Shown piece by piece: positions 48,666 to 58,177 of a stretch of DNA of 64,000 nucleotides. How positions within the stretch are numbered: position 1 is the stretch's first letter; the number at the start of each line of letters is the position of its first letter. The notes under the pieces were generated by a model. That model searched no databases. It was not told the DNA's origin and saw nothing but the letters and a program-made list of their open reading frames with translations. The translations under genes were made by a program, and so were the position numbers. Origin of the DNA: Kaistella gelatinilytica (GTDB lineage: Bacteria > Bacteroidota > Bacteroidia > Flavobacteriales > Weeksellaceae); the NCBI RefSeq assembly GCF_015679325.1, contig NZ_JADPVI010000004.1:186001-250000 (forward strand), written 5' to 3'.

Positions 48666-49160
48666 ATGGACATTAAAGACATCCAAAATCTTATAAAATT
48701 TGTGTCTAAAGCGGAAGTTTCCGAAGTAAAATACAAAACGAAAGATTTCGAAATCACTATTAAAACTCCACTTGGAGGAAACGAAATGACTTATATGCAG
48801 CAACCTGCTGTTTACCATTCTGCACCACAACAGCAACAACAGGGCTTTGCATCGCCCGCTCAAGCTTCAGCACCAGTTGCAGATACTCCGGCAGCAGCAG
48901 ATGTTTCTGATGACAGCAAATTTGTTACTATTAAATCTCCGATGATTGGGACTTTCTACAGAAAACCATCTCCAGACAAAGACGTTTTTGTAAATGTTGG
49001 CGACGAGGTTTCTATGGGTAAAGTAGTTTGTGTAATTGAAGCAATGAAATTATTCAACCAGATCGAATCTGAAATTTCAGGAAAAATCGTGAAAATTTTG
49101 GTAGATGATATGACTCCTGTAGAGTACGATCAGCCTTTATTCTTAGTAGATCCTTCTTAA
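48666..49160 (+). CDS. accB: Acetyl-CoA carboxylase biotin carboxyl carrier protein
   Basis: 164 residues from the ATG at 48666 (MDIKDIQNLIKFV); an upstream frame extension runs into the terminator region and is rejected. A flexible Gln/Ala/Pro linker (about 44-82) leads to the biotinyl domain with EAMKLFN, the biotin-accepting lysine being K128. It carries CO2 between AccC and the carboxyltransferase. accC follows after 89 bp of AT-rich repeats. Confidence 0.96.
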   Translation: MDIKDIQNLIKFVSKAEVSEVKYKTKDFEITIKTPLGGNEMTYMQQPAVYHSAPQQQQQGFASPAQASAPVADTPAAADVSDDSKFVTIKSPMIGTFYRKPSPDKDVFVNVGDEVSMGKVVCVIEAMKLFNQIESEISGKIVKILVDDMTPVEYDQPLFLVDPS

Positions 49161-49249
49161 AGATTTTAAATTATAAATTATAGATTTTAGGTGAAGACTC
49201 ATTTAAAATAATTTAAAATTCAGAATTTAAAATTTAAAATATCAAAAAG

Positions 49250-50602
49250 ATGTTCAAAAAAATATTAATAGCCAACCGCGGCGAAATTGCAATGCGGATT
49301 CTTCGCACCTGCAAAGAAATGGGGATTAAAACGGTTGCAGTTTATTCTACAGCTGATAAAGACAGTCTTCATGTACGTTTCGCGGATGAAGCAGTTTGCA
49401 TCGGTCCGCCTGCGAGCAAAGATTCTTATCTTAAAATTTCAAATATTATTGCCGCTGCTGAGATTACCAATGCAGATGCAATTCATCCGGGATATGGTTT
49501 TCTTTCAGAAAATTCTAATTTTTCCAGAATTTGTCAGGAGAATGGAATTAAATTCATCGGCGCAACTCCAGATCAAATTGATCGAATGGGTGATAAAGCC
49601 AATGCGAAAAAGACCATGAAAGAAGCTGGTGTCCCTTGCGTTCCCGGTTCTGAAGGTTTGATCGATGGATATGATGAAGCCGCAGTTTTAGCAGAAGAAA
49701 TGGGTTATCCTGTCATGATCAAAGCTACTGCAGGTGGTGGTGGAAAAGGAATGCGTGCCGTTTGGAAAGCTGAAGAACTTCACGAACTTTGGGATTCTGC
49801 AGTTCAGGAAGCAACCGCTGCTTTCGGAAATGGTGGAATGTACATGGAAAAATTGATTCAGGAACCTCGACATATTGAAATTCAAATTGCAGGTGACCAA
49901 TACGGAAGAGCTTGTCACTTATCTGAAAGAGACTGTTCGGTACAACGCAGAAATCAAAAACTGACGGAAGAAACACCTTCACCATTTATGACGAATGAAC
50001 TTCGGGAGAAAATGGGTGCAGCTGCAGTGAAAGCCGCAGAATATATCGCTTATGAAGGAGTAGGAACCATCGAATTTTTGGTTGACAAAGACCGTAATTT
50101 CTATTTTATGGAAATGAATACCAGAATTCAGGTAGAACATCCAATTACTGAGCAAGTTGTTGATTATGATCTGATCCGTGAGCAGATTTTGTTAGCTTCA
50201 GGAACAGCGATTTCCGGGATTAATTATTTGCCGAAACTTCATTCGATTGAATGTAGAATTAATGCAGAAGATCCTTACAACGAATTCAGACCTTCTCCGG
50301 GTAAAATTACAGAACTCAATATTCCTGGCGGACACGGTATTCGTGTTGATACTCATGTTTATTCAGGTTATACGATTCCTTCCAATTACGATTCAATGAT
50401 CGCAAAGTTGATCACAACAGCACAAACCCGTGATGAAGCGATCGCGAAAATGAAACGTGCCTTAGAAGAATTTTATATTGAAGGTGTAAAAACTACGATT
50501 CCTTTCCACAGACAATTGATGGAAGATAAAGAATATCTTGCTGGAAATTACACCACAAAATTCATGGAAGATTTTGTGATGGACAAGAAATTTAATTATT
50601 AA
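49250..50602 (+). CDS. accC: Acetyl-CoA carboxylase biotin carboxylase
   Basis: 450 residues. ATP-grasp enzyme: N-terminal [13 protein letters not shown], glycine loop GGGGKG (162-167), [11 protein letters not shown], and [14 protein letters not shown] with the metal-binding and catalytic residues. It carboxylates biotin on AccB using ATP and bicarbonate, the first step of fatty-acid synthesis. accA is at 59738; accD is not in the window. Confidence 0.97.
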   Translation: MFKKILIANRGEIAMRILRTCKEMGIKTVAVYSTADKDSLHVRFADEAVCIGPPASKDSYLKISNIIAAAEITNADAIHPGYGFLSENSNFSRICQENGIKFIGATPDQIDRMGDKANAKKTMKEAGVPCVPGSEGLIDGYDEAAVLAEEMGYPVMIKATAGGGGKGMRAVWKAEELHELWDSAVQEATAAFGNGGMYMEKLIQEPRHIEIQIAGDQYGRACHLSERDCSVQRRNQKLTEETPSPFMTNELREKMGAAAVKAAEYIAYEGVGTIEFLVDKDRNFYFMEMNTRIQVEHPITEQVVDYDLIREQILLASGTAISGINYLPKLHSIECRINAEDPYNEFRPSPGKITELNIPGGHGIRVDTHVYSGYTIPSNYDSMIAKLITTAQTRDEAIAKMKRALEEFYIEGVKTTIPFHRQLMEDKEYLAGNYTTKFMEDFVMDKKFNY

Positions 50603-50623
50603 AAGTTACTTTCCTTAATAATA

Positions 50624-50650
50624 GATGCCTCTTTTTTGAGGCATTTTTTT
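50624..50650 (+). terminator. Intrinsic terminator of accC
   Basis: ATGCCTC / GAGGCAT stem with a TTTTTT loop and a run of seven T. Confidence 0.9.
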
Positions 50651-50677
50651 GTGTTATAAGATTCGAATTATTATCAT

Positions 50678-50685
50678 TAAATTTG
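50678..50685 (+). promoter_or_regulatory. Minus-7 box for rocD
   Basis: TAAATTTG followed by CA, 14 nt before the ATG at 50700. Confidence 0.5.
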
Positions 50686-50699
50686 CAAAAAGTAAATAT

Positions 50700-51980
50700 A
50701 TGTCAGAAACAGCAGTCTTAAAAAATTCTCAATATTATATTGATTTAGAAAACGAACACGGCGCTCACAACTATCATCCGCTTCCTGTGGTTTTAGAAAA
50801 AGGAGAAGGAGTCTATGTTTGGGATGTTGAGGGGAAAAGATATTACGATTTTCTTTCCTCTTATTCAGCCGTGAATCAAGGTCATTCTCATCCCAAGATC
50901 GTGGATGCATTGATTGCTCAAGCGCACACTTTGGCTTTAACTTCACGTGCTTTTTACAACAATGTATTAGGACCTTACGAAAAATATGTAACCGAATATT
51001 TTAGATTTGATAAAGTTTTGCCGATGAATACCGGTGCAGAAGCGGTAGAAACAGCCATTAAATTATGCCGTAAATGGGCTTATGAAAAAAATGGTATTTC
51101 CGAAAACGAAGCTGTAATTGTTGTTTGCAAAGGAAATTTCCATGGAAGAACAACGACCATTATTTCTTTTTCTGACGATGACAACGCTCGTGACAATTTT
51201 GGTCCTTATACAGGTGGATTTATCAGTATTCCTTACAATGATATCAAGGCTTTGGAAGAAGTAGCGAAAGATAAAAACGTTATCGGATTTTTGGTAGAAC
51301 CTATTCAGGGTGAAGCTGGAGTTTATACGCCAGACGAAAATTATATGGCGAAAGCACAAGCTGTTTGTCACGAAAATGGAATGTTATTTATCGCAGACGA
51401 AGTTCAGACGGGTATTGCCCGTACAGGAAGTTTATTAGCAGTTTGTGGTAACTGTTCTTGCGAAAATCAATGTGAACAACAAGCTACTTACACCAAACCA
51501 GACATTTTGATTTTAGGTAAAGCTCTTTCAGGAGGAGCTTATCCGGTTTCTGCAGTTTTAGCTGATAATGAAATCATGGAGGTCATCAAACCAGGTCAAC
51601 ATGGTTCTACGTTTGGTGGTAATCCGATTGCTGCAAAAGTTGCGATGGCTGCGTTAGACGTTGTTACTGATGAGCATTTAATTCAAAATGCACGCAAATT
51701 AGGTGATATTTTCCGCAAAGAAATGAACCGAATTATCGAAAAGACCGATTTAGTTGTAAAAGTTCGTGGTAAAGGTTTGTTAAATGCGATCATCATCAAT
51801 GATTCACCTGAAAGTGAAACTGCTTGGAATCTTTGCGTACAGTTAAAAGAAAACGGGTTGCTTGCAAAACCTACTCATGGAAATATAATCCGTCTTGCGC
51901 CACCTTTGGTAATTAGCGAAGTACAAATGGCTGAATGCGTTGCTATTATTGAGAAAACGATTATGGAATTTAAGAAGTAG
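50700..51980 (+). CDS. rocD: Ornithine--oxo-acid aminotransferase
   Basis: 426 residues from the ATG at 50700; an upstream start would precede the promoter box. A class III PLP aminotransferase: [47 protein letters not shown] and the PLP lysine K274 in [11 protein letters not shown]. It turns ornithine plus 2-oxoglutarate into glutamate semialdehyde and glutamate, feeding ProC (29121). Odd: a short Cys-rich insertion [10 protein letters not shown] (C249, C252, C254, C258) stands between the cofactor-Asp motif and K274, where most ornithine aminotransferases have a short loop. Its 3' end overlaps the convergent glycosyltransferase gene by 11 bp. Confidence 0.93.
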   Translation: MSETAVLKNSQYYIDLENEHGAHNYHPLPVVLEKGEGVYVWDVEGKRYYDFLSSYSAVNQGHSHPKIVDALIAQAHTLALTSRAFYNNVLGPYEKYVTEYFRFDKVLPMNTGAEAVETAIKLCRKWAYEKNGISENEAVIVVCKGNFHGRTTTIISFSDDDNARDNFGPYTGGFISIPYNDIKALEEVAKDKNVIGFLVEPIQGEAGVYTPDENYMAKAQAVCHENGMLFIADEVQTGIARTGSLLAVCGNCSCENQCEQQATYTKPDILILGKALSGGAYPVSAVLADNEIMEVIKPGQHGSTFGGNPIAAKVAMAALDVVTDEHLIQNARKLGDIFRKEMNRIIEKTDLVVKVRGKGLLNAIIINDSPESETAWNLCVQLKENGLLAKPTHGNIIRLAPPLVISEVQMAECVAIIEKTIMEFKK

Positions 51981-53055
51981 ATTTTTTTAAAATCTCTTCA
52001 TAAAACTGAAGATAATTATTGGACATTACTTTATAATCATATTGTTTTGTCCAATTTTTTATTTTTAATGATTGTTCTAGTTTATTTTCCGCGTAGAATT
52101 TCATCTTTTTCTTAAAGAATTCTGCCATTATTTGAGGTTCGAAATTTTCAAAATAAAAGGCAACATCGCCACCAATCTCTGGCAAACTTGTAAACATTGA
52201 AAGAAAAACCGGTTTCCCAAAAGCCATCGCTTCAATCGGCGGAATCCCAAAACCTTCTGCAATACTTGGATGACACATTGCACTGCAATTTTGAATGAGT
52301 GCATATTTTTCTTCTTCTGAAATGTTTTTCAGGAAATGAACTCTTTCTTCTAAATTCAATTCTTTTATGCGATTTCGCAAATTTTCTGCGTACGGATTTT
52401 TTTCGTCTGACGCGATCAACACCAGATCAACATCAATGAAAGGAAGCATTTCTACCAACGAAAGCTGATTTTTTTTATCGAATAAAACTCCAATATTGAG
52501 AATGTATTTTTGTCGGCTTAAAAATGAAAATTTCCCCAAATCATAAGTTCTATCTTCAGGAAGTTCTACGCCATTGTGAATGACTACGATCTCTTTCAAC
52601 TTATTGAAAGTAAGAAGGTGTTTGTTTTCAAGAACATCTTTTTTGGCATATTCTGAAATGCAAACCAAATAATCAGTATTTTTTAGATTGTTATTTACTT
52701 TTCGCAGCATCTTTTTTTTCTTCTTTTCTGAAAGATTTTCATGCAGAAAATTAAGATCGTGAAGAGTAACTACTTTTATAGATTTTTTATAGTTTCTCTG
52801 AAAGTAAGACGACAACTGATGACTCACGTGGATGATATCAAATTTATCACTAAAATTTTCGTAAAATTTATACCACTTTTTCCACTCAATTTTATTTGAA
52901 AGTTGAAAGTCTAAGGCTGAAAAATCTCCAAAATAAGTTATGTCAAACTGTTGGTTTTTATTCGCCGAACCTTTGGCTAAATTCCGAAAAACATTTGCAA
53001 TCCCAGAATAAGGATAACGAAGACGTTCTAAATCGAGAAGGATTTTTTTCTTCAT
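51970..53055 (-). CDS. Glycosyltransferase, GT4-like (polysaccharide cluster)
   Basis: 361 residues with a GT-B fold. The C-terminal half has [15 protein letters not shown] and the GT4 acceptor signature [23 protein letters not shown] with the E-x7-E pair. It retains the sugar configuration while transferring from a nucleotide sugar; donor and acceptor are unknown. Last gene of the minus-strand cluster; its start overlaps the preceding gene by 4 bp (ATGA type). Confidence 0.9.
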   Translation of the reverse strand: MKKKILLDLERLRYPYSGIANVFRNLAKGSANKNQQFDITYFGDFSALDFQLSNKIEWKKWYKFYENFSDKFDIIHVSHQLSSYFQRNYKKSIKVVTLHDLNFLHENLSEKKKKKMLRKVNNNLKNTDYLVCISEYAKKDVLENKHLLTFNKLKEIVVIHNGVELPEDRTYDLGKFSFLSRQKYILNIGVLFDKKNQLSLVEMLPFIDVDLVLIASDEKNPYAENLRNRIKELNLEERVHFLKNISEEEKYALIQNCSAMCHPSIAEGFGIPPIEAMAFGKPVFLSMFTSLPEIGGDVAFYFENFEPQIMAEFFKKKMKFYAENKLEQSLKIKNWTKQYDYKVMSNNYLQFYEEILKKSTS

Positions 53056-54179
53056 TTGAAAATAGTATTCATAATTTCTACTTCTAATTTTGGGTCGTGA
53101 TTATTTTTAAAATAAGAAATTCCTTCATTTTTAATTCGATTATAAAAAATTTCGTCCTCTAAAAGATGCTTGATTTCTTCTGCGAAGATTTTTGGATCAT
53201 CTGTTACCAGACACCCGTTTTCTTTTTTATTCACCAGTCCATCAACACCTCTTCTGTTTGTAACGACAGGAATGCCGTAAGAAAGTGCTTCTATTACTTT
53301 AATTTTTATGCCTGTTCCGCTCAACATCGGACAAATGGCAACTTTAGCATTTTTATAGTAATCATTGAGATCATCAACCATTCCATGTTTCACTACATTT
53401 TCATAATCGCCGATTTGGGTACAAATCTTTCCAATAATATGAATTTTTATGTCCTTTAAAAGAGGTAAAACTTCCTTTAAAAACCAGTTAATTCCAGCAA
53501 TATTGTGTGGATTATTACTTGCGACGTAAATCACATCGTACTTAAAACTGGAGTGTTCTTCATTAAAGTTTAAAGGAAAAGAGACTGGAATTAAAGTCAC
53601 CTTTTTGTCGGTGAACTGTTCGAAAATATATTCTTCTTCCACAGAATAGGTCCAGATCTCGTCGAATTTCTTTAGAATTTGAATTTCGTCTTGAAAATAT
53701 CGACCGACTTCATTTTTTCTCCTACTTTTTTGCGCAGTTATAAAGTCGTGAGTGTCAATAATTGAATAAGGATTACCTTTTACATCATCGATAATTTGTC
53801 CCCAAGATGCGTAACTCACTATAATAACATCTAATTTTTCTGCATTAGCAATTTTCGCAAAGTTTTTTCGCAGAATATAACTAGAGATATCAATCGAATT
53901 ATTCTTAAAAAAATATGGGATTTTGTAAAGAAAAATATATTTGAAAAAATTCTTTTTAAACTTCTTTTCTAACAATTGCAGTTTAATATTTGGAAATTGA
54001 TTGGCAAAAGAATTTATCTCTTCATCTTTCCAAATTCCCCAGTCTTTTAAGGAAACAAAAGTAACATCTATCGAATTGTTATCATTAAAATAAGACAGCA
54101 TTGACCGAAGTCTGGTTGTGTTTCCAGCCTTTCCAGCAATCGGATTATCAGGCATGAAATATAAAACTTTCTTTTTCAA
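53052..54179 (-). CDS. Glycosyltransferase, GT4-like, with TTG start
   Basis: 375 residues. Both GT-B halves are recognisable: an N-terminal KKVLYFMPDNPIAGKAGNTTR beta-alpha motif and a C-terminal SGTGIKIKVIEALSYGIPVV donor-site motif. The start is TTG at 54179, 4 nt after the stop of the upstream gene; the first ATG (54155) would delete the first strand of the fold and is unlikely. Sugar specificity is unknown. Confidence 0.87.
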   Translation of the reverse strand: MKKKVLYFMPDNPIAGKAGNTTRLRSMLSYFNDNNSIDVTFVSLKDWGIWKDEEINSFANQFPNIKLQLLEKKFKKNFFKYIFLYKIPYFFKNNSIDISSYILRKNFAKIANAEKLDVIIVSYASWGQIIDDVKGNPYSIIDTHDFITAQKSRRKNEVGRYFQDEIQILKKFDEIWTYSVEEEYIFEQFTDKKVTLIPVSFPLNFNEEHSSFKYDVIYVASNNPHNIAGINWFLKEVLPLLKDIKIHIIGKICTQIGDYENVVKHGMVDDLNDYYKNAKVAICPMLSGTGIKIKVIEALSYGIPVVTNRRGVDGLVNKKENGCLVTDDPKIFAEEIKHLLEDEIFYNRIKNEGISYFKNNHDPKLEVEIMNTIFK

Positions 54180-54183
54180 AACT

Positions 54184-55407
54184 TTAATTTTTCAGAATTT
54201 GGTTGTAAATATTTAGATGTTGTTGCATCGTTTTCTCCCAAGAGAATTCCTTAGCTCGCTCAATTGCTTTTTGGGCGTAAGTTTTTCTTAAATTTTCGTC
54301 AGAATAGAAGTTCCACATTGTTTCAGAAAGACTATTTTCATCTGTTGGATCTAAAATAATTCCGGCATCGCCAACAACTTCTGGAAGAGAAGACGTGTTC
54401 GAAGTTACGGTTGCAACACCACATTGCATAGCTTCCAACGGAGGAAGGCCGAATCCTTCATACAAAGACATATAATAAAATGAATTCGCACCACTATAAA
54501 TACTCGCTAAATCTTCGTCGGGAATTCTGCCAGTAATGATTATTCTGTCCTTTAATTGTTCGGCTTTTTCATGCTCCTCAAATATTTTATTATAATCCCA
54601 ACCTTTTGAGCCGACTAAAACTAATTTCATGTCAGAAATCTTATGTGTTGTGATCATTTTTATAAAAGATCTGATAAGGAAATCGATGTTTTTTCGGGGT
54701 TCTAAAGTACTTAAACTTAAAAAGTATTGATCCGGAAGATTGTATTTCTCCTTAACTTCAATGAATTTAATTGGGTCTTTGCAGGGATAAAATATTTCTG
54801 GAGAAGCTGCTAATAAAGCAACAAAGATCTTTTTTGGATCAAGATCTGGAGCATATTTTAATAAATCTTGTCTGGTATTTTCAGAAACACAGATTGCATA
54901 ATTATATTTTCCGATACTTTTTACGGTTTCTTTTAATAACTCAGTATTATCATTATATTGAGGAAACAAAATAGGAATTAGATCATGAACAGTAACGACT
55001 TTTTTCACATGAGGATAATCGTCTAAGCTTCTATGTATCGGATAATAAAAAGAATGGTAAATATTTGCCTCTGAAATAATTTCTTTATTATAAGTGATCT
55101 TGTAATTTCTGATCCCATTTTTTTCATACCACAAACGAAATAATTTTTCTTTTCGAAACGGAATAAATTTGACTCTTTTGCACTGATTAACAAACCGAGT
55201 TTCGACGGAATGATCGCTAAAAAATTTTTCTATTTTCGATTCGGTTGATCTATGGTCATTAAAATTAAAATTGGAGTATAATAATTCTACTTCTTTGCTT
55301 CGGAAAAATTGTTTAAACATTTCATAAGCAACTCGGAAAATACCGGTTTCATTGTGTTTATAGGAATTCGCAATTACTTCGATGTCAAAAATTAATTTAA
55401 TTTTCAT
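54184..55407 (-). CDS. Glycosyltransferase, GT4-like (GT1 superfamily)
   Basis: 407 residues. VTVHDLIPILFP in the N-terminal half and YFLSLSTLEPRKN, then YMSLYEGFGLPPLEAMQCG with the E-x7-E pair in the C-terminal half, mark a GT4 enzyme. Its start overlaps the upstream membrane-protein gene by 11 bp. Likely adds a sugar to a surface glycan built by this cluster. Confidence 0.9.
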   Translation of the reverse strand: MKIKLIFDIEVIANSYKHNETGIFRVAYEMFKQFFRSKEVELLYSNFNFNDHRSTESKIEKFFSDHSVETRFVNQCKRVKFIPFRKEKLFRLWYEKNGIRNYKITYNKEIISEANIYHSFYYPIHRSLDDYPHVKKVVTVHDLIPILFPQYNDNTELLKETVKSIGKYNYAICVSENTRQDLLKYAPDLDPKKIFVALLAASPEIFYPCKDPIKFIEVKEKYNLPDQYFLSLSTLEPRKNIDFLIRSFIKMITTHKISDMKLVLVGSKGWDYNKIFEEHEKAEQLKDRIIITGRIPDEDLASIYSGANSFYYMSLYEGFGLPPLEAMQCGVATVTSNTSSLPEVVGDAGIILDPTDENSLSETMWNFYSDENLRKTYAQKAIERAKEFSWEKTMQQHLNIYNQILKN

Positions 55408-56821
55408 TCAAATTTGTTTTTAATAAAGCTTTTTTATCAGTTGGTTTTTCTTCTGCCGCCAAAATAGAAAGGTAAATAATCGCAAGAAACATTAAATTGT
55501 AATAATAATTTCCGAAAGCTTGTTTCCCAAAAATAAATAGGGAGAATAATAAGATGCTTAAATCCTGAATTTGAAAAAGTACAGATGACCGTTTTTTCTT
55601 CCAAATTCTGAAGAGGATAAAGATAATTATTAGAATTGATATGAGGGAATTCAATACATTTAAATTTAAATCAAACTGGTATAAATAACCGGTTATCGAC
55701 AATGAATCTAATCGTGGTAAGCTGTTTTTAAAATAAATAATGCTGTAGAAAAGTGCTTCATAATTTGTTACTAAATAAGGCAAGAAACACAGTGCAGATA
55801 TAAAAATGCTAATAAATCCTAGTAGAATTGGTCGTTTCCAAGTTTTGGTTTCATTGTAAAGATAGAGTATCGATATTGGAAGTAAGAAAATAAAGTACAA
55901 TTTTAGGGACATCAAGATTCCCAAAATCAAATAAGCAAACAGGAATTTTTTCTTTTTGAAAAATAAAAAATAGAGAACGAAAAAAGGAAATGCTAAAGTA
56001 TCGATCCATGCATATTTTATCATATAAAAAGTGTAAGGATTCGTAAATAAAAGGATGAAGCTGATATAAAATACTACTTTATTTCTGTTTATTAAGAAGT
56101 ATAAGATTAGGCAACTTATCATTAGAAAAAATAGATAAGCATACCGTAAATCACCAAAAATCATTTGAAAGGGGTATAAAAGATATAGATTTAGAGGCCA
56201 GTAAACCAATTTTATTTCTTGCTTTTGATAGGTATAATCGTACATTCCGTTGTAAATATCGGGAAATGTTCGCAAGTAAGGATCTGTATTTTGAGAGAGG
56301 TCGATAATTCCCTGCTTTAAAATAATATAAACGTCAATAAAAGGAGCAGGATATAAAACTGGAATTAAAAGAAGCGGGAATAAGAAGAATGCAACCGTAA
56401 ATATTGTATTAGAAAAAGAGAAATTAATTTTCCGATAATATATTCGTAAAATTAATAGAAGAGAGACAAAAATAATCAATAGAAGTTTCAAATTGGTCCC
56501 GGCTTTTTCCTTAAAGATTTTAAGCAATTGTCCTTCTGCATTTACTTTTCCGGTGATTAAAATAATAACATTCACCAATAAAATGAGATCGACTAATAAC
56601 AGGATTTTCTTTTGCGAAATATTTTCAGGAATTCTATTGCTGTAGAAAAGGCTGATCAGGAAAGTAATTATTAGAAGAAAAATCGGGAGAAAAGATTGCT
56701 TCGGATTTGCACCTAAAAATAAATTGACAATAAGTGAGAGTAAAAAATAATTCGCAACAAAAAAAATAGGAGTAAAAATCCCTATTTCTTTTAATATTGC
56801 TTTGTAATTATCAAACTTCAT
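55397..56821 (-). CDS. Polytopic membrane protein, probable GT-C-type (GT87-like) glycosyltransferase
   Basis: 474 residues from the ATG at 56821; a TTG 24 nt upstream coincides with the promoter box. About 12 hydrophobic segments span the chain, with a periplasmic loop around DPYLRTFPDIYNG. A DVYI acidic pair after the first helices fits GT-C enzymes that use polyprenyl-phosphate sugars. I infer a lipid-linked mannosyl- or similar transferase; an O-antigen polymerase is an alternative. Confidence 0.75.
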   Translation of the reverse strand: MKFDNYKAILKEIGIFTPIFFVANYFLLSLIVNLFLGANPKQSFLPIFLLIITFLISLFYSNRIPENISQKKILLLVDLILLVNVIILITGKVNAEGQLLKIFKEKAGTNLKLLLIIFVSLLLILRIYYRKINFSFSNTIFTVAFFLFPLLLIPVLYPAPFIDVYIILKQGIIDLSQNTDPYLRTFPDIYNGMYDYTYQKQEIKLVYWPLNLYLLYPFQMIFGDLRYAYLFFLMISCLILYFLINRNKVVFYISFILLFTNPYTFYMIKYAWIDTLAFPFFVLYFLFFKKKKFLFAYLILGILMSLKLYFIFLLPISILYLYNETKTWKRPILLGFISIFISALCFLPYLVTNYEALFYSIIYFKNSLPRLDSLSITGYLYQFDLNLNVLNSLISILIIIFILFRIWKKKRSSVLFQIQDLSILLFSLFIFGKQAFGNYYYNLMFLAIIYLSILAAEEKPTDKKALLKTNLNEN

Positions 56822-56842
56822 ATTGAATCTATTCAAGTTATT

Positions 56843-56850
56843 CAAAGATA
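56843..56850 (-). promoter_or_regulatory. Internal minus-7 box in the polysaccharide cluster
   Basis: TATCTTTG on the minus strand between the methyltransferase stop and the membrane-protein ATG; it suggests separate expression of the glycosyltransferase genes. Confidence 0.4.
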
Positions 56851-56863
56851 AGTTTTATAGCGT

Positions 56864-57685
56864 TCAAAGTTCACTATTTCTTTTTAAAATCTCTTTGATC
56901 TTCAAATAATCTCTGTGCTGATAACTCTCTTTTTTTTTCTTTAATTTTTTGGGTGTTTTCTTGATCAAGCCAAATAAATAACGCTTTTTTGATTGATCTT
57001 CAAGTGCTGAATCTATTTGATTTGGTGTGAAAATCTTATTGGTAAAAACATGAAGATTCCCTTTTCTATAGTAATTTTTACCTAATTTTTTTGCGATAAT
57101 TTGCAAAGATTTTTCGGTGTAGAAAGCGATATGTTGTCCGGTTTCATGTGCGATATAGATCCAGTTTTCTATCTCTTTATTATCTGAAGGAACAAGATCA
57201 GTAGAAAAAATAATGTTCTCAGAATATTTTGAAATTTTTTCAATTTCTTCCAGAGGTTCGTCCAAATGTTCAAAAACTTCAAACGCACTCACAATATCAA
57301 ATCGAGTCTCAGATATATCATCTAAATCAAAATGTTTGGCAAAAATATTTTCACAAAAATAATCCTGCCGAAAATAATCATAACCTTTGTCACGCATCGA
57401 TCTTACAAAAAGTCCATAACCACCAGCAAAATCCAGGAAAATCTCAGCTTCCGGAAAACAGATGTCTATAATATTGCTTACTTCCTTTTTTAAAAATTCG
57501 TTACGATTGAGAATTCCAATATCCAAAGATGTAATCGCGTTTTCATACGCTTCTTTCAGCCAGAAAACTTTATCAGTTTGTAAAAATCCACAGTTTGTAC
57601 ACTGATAATATTTTACAGGGTATTTTAGCAGGATATCTTTTTCAAAAATAAAATTACTTTCGTGCTGACAGATTTTACAATTCAT
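56864..57685 (-). CDS. Class I SAM-dependent methyltransferase with N-terminal Cys-ribbon
   Basis: 273 residues. The first 30 residues hold CKICQH ... CTNCGF, a possible zinc ribbon seen in sugar C-methyltransferases. A Rossmann SAM domain follows (FLDFAGGYGLFVRSM near residues 83-97; VSAFEVFEHLDEP). The C-terminal tail is basic. It may methylate a sugar or glycan in the same cluster; this is inferred from position. Confidence 0.85.
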   Translation of the reverse strand: MNCKICQHESNFIFEKDILLKYPVKYYQCTNCGFLQTDKVFWLKEAYENAITSLDIGILNRNEFLKKEVSNIIDICFPEAEIFLDFAGGYGLFVRSMRDKGYDYFRQDYFCENIFAKHFDLDDISETRFDIVSAFEVFEHLDEPLEEIEKISKYSENIIFSTDLVPSDNKEIENWIYIAHETGQHIAFYTEKSLQIIAKKLGKNYYRKGNLHVFTNKIFTPNQIDSALEDQSKKRYLFGLIKKTPKKLKKKKESYQHRDYLKIKEILKRNSEL

Positions 57686-57748
57686 TTCGGTTGATTTTCA
57701 GTGGCTACCTAAATATTATCATTTTATTAAATGTATAAAGAGAGAAAT

Positions 57749-58093
57749 TTACTTTCTTTCATAATCATCATCTAATCTCACAATATCATCTTCCCCGAAA
57801 TAAGTTCCTGTTTGCACTTCAATAAATACAACTATTTGCGAACTTCTGTTTTCAATACGGTGCTTTGAACCTAAAGGGATATGAATGCTTTCTCCATATT
57901 TCAAATGATTTTCCACCTCATCAAGAATTACAACTGCTTCACCCTCTACGATTGTCCAAAATTCCTGGCGATGATGGTGGTATTGGTAAGAAAGTCTTTG
58001 GCCTGGATTAACTTCAATTCTTTTTAATTTATAGTGTGGTTCATCTTCCAGAACGTAATATTTGCCCCATGGTCTTTCGCCAATTTCTAACAT
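57749..58093 (-). CDS. Stand-alone cupin of the type II mannose-6-phosphate isomerase C-terminal domain
   Basis: 114 residues. RPWGKYYVLED, PGQRLSYQYHHHRQEFW and VEGEAVV are the manC/type II PMI cupin motifs, with His ligands in QYHHHR. It lacks the N-terminal GDP-mannose pyrophosphorylase domain normally fused to it. Could interconvert fructose-6-phosphate and mannose-6-phosphate to supply mannose for the cluster, or be a non-catalytic relative. Confidence 0.88.
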   Translation of the reverse strand: MLEIGERPWGKYYVLEDEPHYKLKRIEVNPGQRLSYQYHHHRQEFWTIVEGEAVVILDEVENHLKYGESIHIPLGSKHRIENRSSQIVVFIEVQTGTYFGEDDIVRLDDDYERK

Positions 58094-58111
58094 AGTTGCT
58101 TAATTTATTTA

Positions 58112-58119
58112 CAAAAATA
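58112..58119 (-). promoter_or_regulatory. Minus-7 box for the cupin gene
   Basis: TATTTTTG on the minus strand, 18 nt before the ATG at 58093; divergent from gltX. Confidence 0.45.
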
Positions 58120-58149
58120 AGTATTTTTATTAAACGGTGATTTTTTCTT

Positions 58150-58157
58150 TAAATTTG
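58150..58157 (+). promoter_or_regulatory. Minus-7 box for gltX
   Basis: TAAATTTG followed by CA, 20 nt before the ATG at 58178. Confidence 0.5.
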
Positions 58158-58177
58158 CAACTTAAATTTTAAGGAAA

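Noticed and set aside
56822..56845. TTG start 24 nt upstream for the polytopic membrane protein
   Set aside because: The TTG is part of a TATCTTTG promoter box, so it would not be transcribed; the ATG at 56821 is preferred.
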